DNA of 64,000 nucleotides from Curvibacter sp. (lineage in GTDB: Bacteria > Pseudomonadota > Gammaproteobacteria > Burkholderiales > Burkholderiaceae_C), in the NCBI GenBank assembly GCA_020248905.1, contig JADCGR010000012.1, forward strand, positions 1 through 64,000, written 5' to 3'. The notes below the pieces were generated by a model, which did no database searches, was not told the origin of the DNA, and saw only the letters and a program-made list of their open reading frames with translations. Position numbers and translations under genes: made by a program. This document shows, piece by piece, positions 57,983-64,000 of this stretch. Positions within the stretch are counted from its first letter, which is position 1. The number at the start of each line of letters is the position of its first letter.

Positions 57983-60754
57983 TCAGCGAGCGCCAAACAC
58001 CGCGTGCCACAGCGCGAGCACGGCCGCCCGCTCATGGGCAACGTGCGCCGCGTCCACCTGCGTAGGGGCCTCGTCCAGCCGGGCCTTGTGCTGGATACGA
58101 CGCAGCTCGCGGTAGGCGTCACCTGCGCCCGTGCCCACGCCCTCAGGCAGCAAGCCGGCGGACTCGGCCTCCCGCAGCAGGGCGATGTTGCCGGCATTGG
58201 CCGCCAGCGCCGGATGCCGCCCCGACTGCGAGAGCACCAGGTACTGGACCGCAAACTCGGCATCCACCATGCCGCCAGCGCTGTGTTTCACATCGAAGGC
58301 GTCACCCGGCACGATATGCGCCTGGCGAACCTTGTCGCGCATGGCCACGATCTCCTGTCGCAGGGCCAGCGGGTCGCGTGGCGCGCAGATCACGGCCTGG
58401 CGCACGGTGTCAAAGCGCTGGCGCAGCGCGTCGTCGCCCAGCACAAAACGGGCCCGCGTCATGGCCTGGTGCTCCCAGGTCCAGGCGGTGTTGCTGCCGC
58501 GTTGCTGCTGGTAGCGTGCGTAGGCCTCAAAGGTGGTGACCAGCAGCCCGGAGCTTCCGTTGGGGCGCAGCGCGGTGTCGATCTCATAGAGATCGCCCTC
58601 GCCGGTCTTCACGGTTAGCCAGTTGATCAGTTTGCGCACTAGCACGGCGTAAATCTCGGGGGCGTCTTCGTGCTCGTCCTCGTAGACAAAGACGATGTCC
58701 AGGTCACTGCCGTAGCCCAGCTCCTTGCCGCCCAGCTTGCCATAGCCGATAACGGCGAACTGGGGGGTTTCGCGGTGCTTCTTCTTCAGCCGGGTCCAGC
58801 ACCAGCGAGTGGTGACGCGCAGGACGGCGTCGGCCAGCGCCGACAGGTCGTCGGCCACCTGCTCCACGGTGAGTGCGCCCTCGACGTCGCGCGCCAGCGT
58901 ACGGAAAACCTCGGCATGGTGGGCGCGCCGCAGCAGGTTGAGCAGCGACTCATCGTCATCGTCGCCTGCGGCCTGCAGGGCCTTGCACCTTGCCTGCAAC
59001 TCGGCTTCGAAGGCGGCTGCATCGAAGCGCTCGCCCATCATGTTGCGGCTCGCCAGCTCGTCGATCACACCCGGATGCTGCATAAGGTAGCGCGCGGGCC
59101 AGCGGGCAGCGCCCAGCAGGCGCAGAAGGCGCTCGTGCACCGCCGGGCGTTCGAGCAGCATGGCCAGGTAGCTCTCCCGGCGCAGCAGGGGCTCCATCCA
59201 GTCCACGAGTCGGCTTGCCGCCTCGTCGCTGGCGCGGCCCTCGCGTATCCAGTCGGCAGTACGCATGATCAGCCGGATGAGGCGGGTGCGGGATTCCTCG
59301 CGCAGGCCCAGCACCCGCGGATGGCCGCGCAAGGCGGCGACCCGTTCGCGCAGCAGGGGCGTCAGCCTTTCCAGCAGGGTGTCGAAGTCCGCTGCGCAGC
59401 CGTTGGTGCCGGTGCTGCCGCCCGCCGTCTGGCAACCCTTGCACTCGCGCCCGCCGGCACCACCCAGCAAGATGTCGAACTCCTGGGCCACGGCCTCTCG
59501 GTGGGCATCGAGCTGGCAAAGGAAATCGCGGGTATTGGCGCAATCCATGCTGCGCGCAATCCAGTCCAGGTCCTCGTCGCGCGTGGGCAGCACATGCGTC
59601 TGCTGGTCGTCCAGATACTGGATGCGGTGCTCAACCCTGCGCAGGAACTCGTAGGCCTGGCTCAGGGCCTGCGCCGTGGGGGCGGGCATCAGGCCAGCCT
59701 TGACCAAGCGGTTCAGCGCGTCCAGCGTGGGGCGCGTGCGCAGTTCGGGAAACTGGCCGCCGCGCACCACCTGCAGCAGCTGCACCGTGAACTCGACCTC
59801 GCGGATCCCGCCCCGGGAGATCTTGACGTCATTGCTGCGCTCCGGATGCCCGGCACTGCGTTTGGCCGCATGGTCACGGATCTGCCGGTGCAGCACGCGC
59901 AGAGCGTCAAAGACGTTGTAGTCGAGGTAGCGACGAAACACAAAGGGTATGACCAAGTTGCGCAGCTGCATGATCGAGCCGTCCTGCAGCTGCTGGCGCG
60001 GCGCAACGGTGCGGCTCTTGAGCCACGCAAAGCGCTCCCATTCGCGGCCCTGGACCTGGAAGTACTCTTCCAGCGCACCCAGCGAAACAGCCGGCGGTCC
60101 GGAGTTGCCGTTGGGCCGCAGCGCCAGGTCGACCCGGAACACAAAGCCGTATTCGCTGGTGTCGCCCAGCAGGCTGGAGATGGCCCGCACCGCCTTGCCG
60201 AAGTACTCCTGGTTGGAGATCTGGTTGCGGCCCTCGACATTGCCGGCGGTCTCGCCGTCCTGGTCGTAGACGTAGATCAGGTCGATGTCACTCGAGACAT
60301 TCAGCTCGCGGGCACCGAGCTTGCCCATGCCCAGCACCCAGAACAGCGCGCGCTGGCCCGCCGGGCTCATGGGCCGGCCGTGGCTTTCGTCAAGGACGCG
60401 CATGGCCTCGGTGCAGGCGACGTCGAGTGCGAACTCCGCCAGTTCGGTCATGCTCGCGGTGATCGCCTGCAGCGGCGCGCGCCGCTCCACGTCCAGAACC
60501 ACCAGGCGCTCCATGACGAGCTGGCGCAGCACGCGCAGTGCCGCCGCGCAGTCCAGGCCTGAAGCGCGCAGCCGTTCGTAGCACTGTTGCAGGGCGCGGG
60601 TGTCGGGGCGTTCGCCGTGGGGCAGCAGCGACAGGATGTCGGCGTGCCGGCGGCGCACGCGCTGCACGAAGCGGGAGAAATCGGCACTGGCGCCCGTCGA
60701 CACTGCGGCGGTACCTGTGTCCTGCATCAGGCCCGTCACATCGTTGCGGGTCAT
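57983..60754 (-). CDS. glnE: Bifunctional glutamine synthetase adenylyltransferase/deadenylase GlnE
   Basis: Adds and removes AMP on glutamine synthetase in response to PII and glutamine, tuning nitrogen assimilation. The 923-aa protein has two nucleotidyltransferase domains: the N-terminal one with GMGKLGARELNVSSDIDLIYVYD near residue 130, and the C-terminal one with GYGKLGGKELGYGSDLDIVFVYEDEHEDAP near 665. Helical bundles lie between and after. The ATG at 60754 is chosen because the frame's longer extension overlaps the divergent yhdP gene. The spacer to yhdP is 28 bases, so promoters must overlap. Confidence 0.96.
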   Translation of the reverse strand: MTRNDVTGLMQDTGTAAVSTGASADFSRFVQRVRRRHADILSLLPHGERPDTRALQQCYERLRASGLDCAAALRVLRQLVMERLVVLDVERRAPLQAITASMTELAEFALDVACTEAMRVLDESHGRPMSPAGQRALFWVLGMGKLGARELNVSSDIDLIYVYDQDGETAGNVEGRNQISNQEYFGKAVRAISSLLGDTSEYGFVFRVDLALRPNGNSGPPAVSLGALEEYFQVQGREWERFAWLKSRTVAPRQQLQDGSIMQLRNLVIPFVFRRYLDYNVFDALRVLHRQIRDHAAKRSAGHPERSNDVKISRGGIREVEFTVQLLQVVRGGQFPELRTRPTLDALNRLVKAGLMPAPTAQALSQAYEFLRRVEHRIQYLDDQQTHVLPTRDEDLDWIARSMDCANTRDFLCQLDAHREAVAQEFDILLGGAGGRECKGCQTAGGSTGTNGCAADFDTLLERLTPLLRERVAALRGHPRVLGLREESRTRLIRLIMRTADWIREGRASDEAASRLVDWMEPLLRRESYLAMLLERPAVHERLLRLLGAARWPARYLMQHPGVIDELASRNMMGERFDAAAFEAELQARCKALQAAGDDDDESLLNLLRRAHHAEVFRTLARDVEGALTVEQVADDLSALADAVLRVTTRWCWTRLKKKHRETPQFAVIGYGKLGGKELGYGSDLDIVFVYEDEHEDAPEIYAVLVRKLINWLTVKTGEGDLYEIDTALRPNGSSGLLVTTFEAYARYQQQRGSNTAWTWEHQAMTRARFVLGDDALRQRFDTVRQAVICAPRDPLALRQEIVAMRDKVRQAHIVPGDAFDVKHSAGGMVDAEFAVQYLVLSQSGRHPALAANAGNIALLREAESAGLLPEGVGTGAGDAYRELRRIQHKARLDEAPTQVDAAHVAHERAAVLALWHAVFGAR

Positions 60755-60782
60755 AATTCCGGTCGAGTTTGCGATCTGCACA

Positions 60783-63700
60783 ATGGATGTCCTGCCGCGC
60801 CGCCCGTCCTTGCCGCTCAAAGTCCTGACGGCTTCGACGCGCGTCCTGCTGTGGCTGGTGATCCTGGCCTGGCTCGTCTTCGGTGCGGCGTGGGCTGCAC
60901 TGCAGTTCTTGATTGTGCCCCGAATCGACGAGCTTCGCCCGCTGCTGGAAACGCGGGCCAGCGCCGCGCTGGGCGTCCCGGTGCGCATCGGCTCGGTGGT
61001 GGCCCATGCCGGAGGTCTGTTCCCGTCTTTTGAACTCCTTGACGTGCGGCTGCTGGACCGTGAGGGGCAGGCTGCCCTGCAGCTGCCGCGAGTGCAGGCC
61101 ACCCTCTCGCCACGCTCGCTGTGGAAGCTGGGCTTTGAGCAGCTGGTCATCGAACGGCCGGAGCTGCAGGTGCGCCGGGCCGCCGACGGTCGCGTCTACG
61201 TTGCCGGGATCGAGGTTCCTCCCAGCGAGTCCGGCAAAAGCCCTGCGGCTGACTGGGTGTTTTCGCAGAGCGAGTGGCTGATCCTGGATGGCCGCGTGCG
61301 CTGGCACGACGAATTGCGCACGGCTGCGCCGCTGGTGTTGGAGCAGCTCGACCTGCGCTTGCACAACGCAGGCGGGCGCCATGACCTGCGTCTGGACGCC
61401 ACACCGCCCGCCGCACTGGGCGCGCGCTTCAGCGTTCGCGGGCGCTTCCGCCAGCCGCTGCTGTTTGCCAGAGCGGGCGAGTGGCAGCGCTGGCAGGGCC
61501 AGCTTTACGCGGTCTTTGAGCAGGTCGATACTGCCGAGCTGCGCCGGCATGTGCCCATCGAGGTGGGCATGTCCGGCGGCAGCGGCGCGCTGCGGGCCTG
61601 GCTCGATGTGAACCACGGTGAGATCCGGGGTGTCACGGCCGATGTGGCCTTGACAGCCCTGGGTCTCAAGCTCGGCGCTGATTTGCCCCCGCTGGAACTC
61701 ACGCGTTTGAGCGGGCGCGTCGGTGGACGCCTGGTCGATGGTGGCTTCGAGGCCTCGACCCAGGGACTGCGTTTTGACACCCGAGATGGCCTCGCCTGGT
61801 CCGGCGGCGACCTGTGGCTGAGCCTGGTCGAACCCGGGCCCGGGCGCGCAGCGCGCGGGGAGTTACGCCTGAGCAGCATCGATCTGGCCGCGGTGGCCCA
61901 GCTCGCCCAGCGGCTGCCGCTGGAGCGGCGTCTCCACCGCGTCCTGGAGGTCTATGGCCCGCGTGGGCAGGTCGAGCAGCTGCAGGCGCGCTGGCAGGGC
62001 CCCTGGGAGTCCCCGCGGCGATACGACGCCCGCGGCCGCGTGGTCCGGCTGGAGGTCGCCGCGCGGCCCCGGCTCGAACCCCTGGTCGAAGGCGCGGCCG
62101 TGCCCGGCACACTGGGCTCGCCAGGCGTGCGCGGCCTGACCCTCGATTTCGACCTGACCCAGGACGGCGGCCGCGCCAGCGTGCTCGTGCAACAGGGCCA
62201 TCTGGAACTGCCCGGCGTGTTCGAGCAGCCGCGCATCCCGATCGACCAACTGGCCGCCGACCTGCAGTGGCGCCATCAGGCCGCAGCGGACGGGCAGAGC
62301 AGCCTGCAGATCCAGAACGCCCGCTTTGCCAATGCTGAGGCCCAGGGGGAGTTCCAGCTCAAGTGGCACACCGGCGAGGGCGCCGCCCGCCTGCCTGGTG
62401 TGCTTGACCTGCAGGGCAGCCTCGGGCGCGCCGATCTGGCCGCCCTGCACCGCTACTTGCCGCAAGCCGTCGACGCCGAGGTCCGAAACTACCTGCGCCT
62501 GGCCTTGCCCTCAGGCTCGGCGGCCGGCGCGCGCTTTCGCGTCAAGGGTGACCTGCGGGATTTCCCCTTCAACCGGCCCGGGCAGGGCGAGTTCCGCATC
62601 ACCGCCAGCGTCCAGGACACGCGCTTCTTGTATGTGCCGGACGCGTTCCAGCCCGCAGGCCTCAAGCCCTGGCCTGCGCTCAGCGAACTGCATGGCGAGC
62701 TGGTGATTGATCACAGCAGCCTGCAACTGCGCAATATCAGCGCCCGTCTGGCGCAGAACCCCCAGTTGCGCATCCTCCAGGGTGAGGCGCGCATACCGGA
62801 CATGGCGCAGGACGCACGCGTGCAGACGAGCTTGCAGCTGGCCGGCCCGCTCGACGATTTCGTGCGCGGCCTGGTCGTCAGTTCGCCGCTCGACGCCATG
62901 CTCGGCGGCGTGCTGAGCGAGGCGCGCGCGGCCGGCAATGCCGAAGTCCAGCTCAGGCTGGACCTGCCCCTTCAGCAGCTGGAACGCTCCGCCGTATCCG
63001 GCCAGGTGCGGCTGGCGGGCAACGAGCTGCAGCTGGCGCCCTACCTGCCGCGCCTGACCCGGGCGCGCGGCACGGTGCATTTCAACGAGAACGGCTTCGC
63101 CCTGGGAGCTGTGCAGGGCCGCTTGCTGGGTGGTGATGTGCGGGCCGACGGCGGCACCATTGCCTTGCCCGGAGCGGCTACGAACGCCCCGGTCGGCATG
63201 CGCGTGCAGGGCGCACTCACGGCCCAGGGGCTGCGGCAGGAGAGCCAACTCGGGGCTCTGGCCTCGCTGGCTCGCCAGATGAGCGGCAGCACGACTTACA
63301 CCGCCGAGTTCGGCCTGCGCCAGGGCGTGCCCGAGTTCCTGTTCGAGTCGAACCTGCAGGGCCTGGCGCTGGACCTGCCCCCACCCCTGGCCAAGGCTGC
63401 CGAGCTTGCCCTGCCCCTGCGTCTGCAGTCGGGCCTGCTGACCGCCGGTCGCGAAGGCGCTGCGGTGGGCGACAAATCCACGGTGCGACATGACCTGCTG
63501 CGCCTGGACTTCGGGCGTCTGGTTTCGCTGCGCTACGTGCGCGAGCACGCGGATGGCGAGGTGCACGTGTTGCGCGGCGCCATCGGCGTCGGCCTGCCGG
63601 CCGGCGAAACCGCGCCCCTGCCCGATGCGGGCGTGGTGGCGCGGGTGATGTTTGATACGCTAGATGTGGACGCTTGGCGACGCAAGATTGCCGGGCCCGC

Positions 63701-64000
63701 CCCGGTCGGCACGGCCAGTGCGGGCATGCTGGCGGCCGCGAATGCCTACCTGCCCACCAGCCTGATCCTGCAGGGCGCCACGCTGCAGGCAGGGGGGCAG
63801 ACCTTCCGCCAGCTGGTCGCCGGTGGCAGCCGCGAAGACCAGATCTGGCGCCTAAACGTCGATGCGCGCGAGCTCAGTGGTTACCTCGAGTACCGCATGC
63901 CCGGATCGGTGGGCTCCGGCAGCGTCTACGCACGCCTGGCGCGCCTGGCGCTGGCCCAGGAGAACGCCACGGGCGTCGAGCAGCTACTGGACGAACAGCC
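60783..64000 (+). CDS. yhdP: YhdP family protein (AsmA-like), 3' end outside the window
   Basis: Large envelope protein of the TIGR02099/AsmA-like group, of which YhdP in E. coli helps move phospholipid to the outer membrane. 1072 codons are present and the frame is still open at the end of the window. A single N-terminal membrane helix (VLLWLVILAWLVFGAAWAAL, about 22-41) precedes LIVPRIDELRPLLETRASAALG, followed by long repeats of beta-rich sequence without Cys, fitting a periplasmic bridge-like structure. Divergent from glnE, 28 bases apart. Full length in the family is about 1270-1400 aa, so a few hundred residues lie beyond. Confidence 0.9.
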   Translation, partial: MDVLPRRPSLPLKVLTASTRVLLWLVILAWLVFGAAWAALQFLIVPRIDELRPLLETRASAALGVPVRIGSVVAHAGGLFPSFELLDVRLLDREGQAALQLPRVQATLSPRSLWKLGFEQLVIERPELQVRRAADGRVYVAGIEVPPSESGKSPAADWVFSQSEWLILDGRVRWHDELRTAAPLVLEQLDLRLHNAGGRHDLRLDATPPAALGARFSVRGRFRQPLLFARAGEWQRWQGQLYAVFEQVDTAELRRHVPIEVGMSGGSGALRAWLDVNHGEIRGVTADVALTALGLKLGADLPPLELTRLSGRVGGRLVDGGFEASTQGLRFDTRDGLAWSGGDLWLSLVEPGPGRAARGELRLSSIDLAAVAQLAQRLPLERRLHRVLEVYGPRGQVEQLQARWQGPWESPRRYDARGRVVRLEVAARPRLEPLVEGAAVPGTLGSPGVRGLTLDFDLTQDGGRASVLVQQGHLELPGVFEQPRIPIDQLAADLQWRHQAAADGQSSLQIQNARFANAEAQGEFQLKWHTGEGAARLPGVLDLQGSLGRADLAALHRYLPQAVDAEVRNYLRLALPSGSAAGARFRVKGDLRDFPFNRPGQGEFRITASVQDTRFLYVPDAFQPAGLKPWPALSELHGELVIDHSSLQLRNISARLAQNPQLRILQGEARIPDMAQDARVQTSLQLAGPLDDFVRGLVVSSPLDAMLGGVLSEARAAGNAEVQLRLDLPLQQLERSAVSGQVRLAGNELQLAPYLPRLTRARGTVHFNENGFALGAVQGRLLGGDVRADGGTIALPGAATNAPVGMRVQGALTAQGLRQESQLGALASLARQMSGSTTYTAEFGLRQGVPEFLFESNLQGLALDLPPPLAKAAELALPLRLQSGLLTAGREGAAVGDKSTVRHDLLRLDFGRLVSLRYVREHADGEVHVLRGAIGVGLPAGETAPLPDAGVVARVMFDTLDVDAWRRKIAGPAPVGTASAGMLAAANAYLPTSLILQGATLQAGGQTFRQLVAGGSREDQIWRLNVDARELSGYLEYRMPGSVGSGSVYARLARLALAQENATGVEQLLDEQ

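Noticed and set aside
58670-60562. A 630-codon open frame antisense to glnE
   Set aside because: Shadow frame from G/C-rich codon use of glnE; translation has no recognisable motif and is compositionally odd.

Overview
The window looks like chromosomal DNA of a betaproteobacterium of the order Burkholderiales, most probably family Comamonadaceae. This is inferred from the high-GC coding style, the metX-metW pair, the lptD-surA-rsmA block, a TctD/TctE-type two-component pair, class 2 argC, SWIB-fused topoisomerase III, a DUF3717 protein and TfpX-type pilin accessory genes. No plasmid, phage, insertion sequence, rRNA, tRNA or CRISPR array was seen. Almost all of the sequence is tightly packed protein-coding DNA in short operons, many with 1-4 base stop/start overlaps.

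Layout. 0.1-2.5 kb: methionine biosynthesis (metX, metW) and a purine phosphoribosyltransferase. 2.6-5.5 kb: a minus-strand TRAP transporter operon (binding protein, small and large permease). 5.6-8.0 kb: an M20 peptidase and a lysophospholipase-like hydrolase. 8.0-10.1 kb: an AT-richer restriction-modification island with a NotI-family endonuclease convergent with a D12-class adenine methyltransferase. 10.3-17.8 kb: a minus operon (amgK, rsmE, an MFS carrier) divergent from lptD-surA-rsmA. 17.8-19.0 kb: a barnase/barstar pair followed by a small overlapping reading frame. 19.1-27.0 kb: central metabolism and wall recycling (malic enzyme, aminopeptidase P, murU-like gene, transketolase, GAPDH). 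27.1-31.6 kb: a DUF3883 protein behind a SWIB-tailed topoisomerase III, divergent from a SET-domain methyltransferase across an alternating purine-pyrimidine tract. 31.6-40.6 kb: birA, an SPOR-like protein, a two-component system, a MarR regulator, recA-recX under a LexA-like box, argC and sucCD.

40.8-52.9 kb: two TerC-family membrane proteins, then a run that appears to serve signalling and type IV pili. It holds a PP2C phosphatase, a double-FHA protein, a class II phosphodiesterase-like metallo-beta-lactamase gene frameshifted by an 8-bp tandem duplication, a GAF/MshEN/secretion ATPase, sigma-54-driven pilA, a pilin O-glycan ligase, moaC, tfpX and a BepA-like metalloprotease. 52.8-64 kb: housekeeping genes (holin-like protein, DUF3717/DUF1289 protein, YaeQ, purB, a glutathione transferase, rfaE2, glnE and the start of yhdP), plus a decayed HD-domain gene that has lost its 5' end and carries an in-frame TAG.

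The observations most worth following are the NotI-like restriction island, the PP2C/FHA/PDE/GspE signalling-pilus module with its slippage-prone frameshift, the chromatin-like pair of TopB-SWIB and SET protein around a Z-DNA-prone tract, the barnase/barstar locus, the DUF3883 gene, and two copies of a three-hairpin intergenic repeat whose stems differ in sequence while keeping pairing. All functions are assigned from motif recognition by eye, without database searches.
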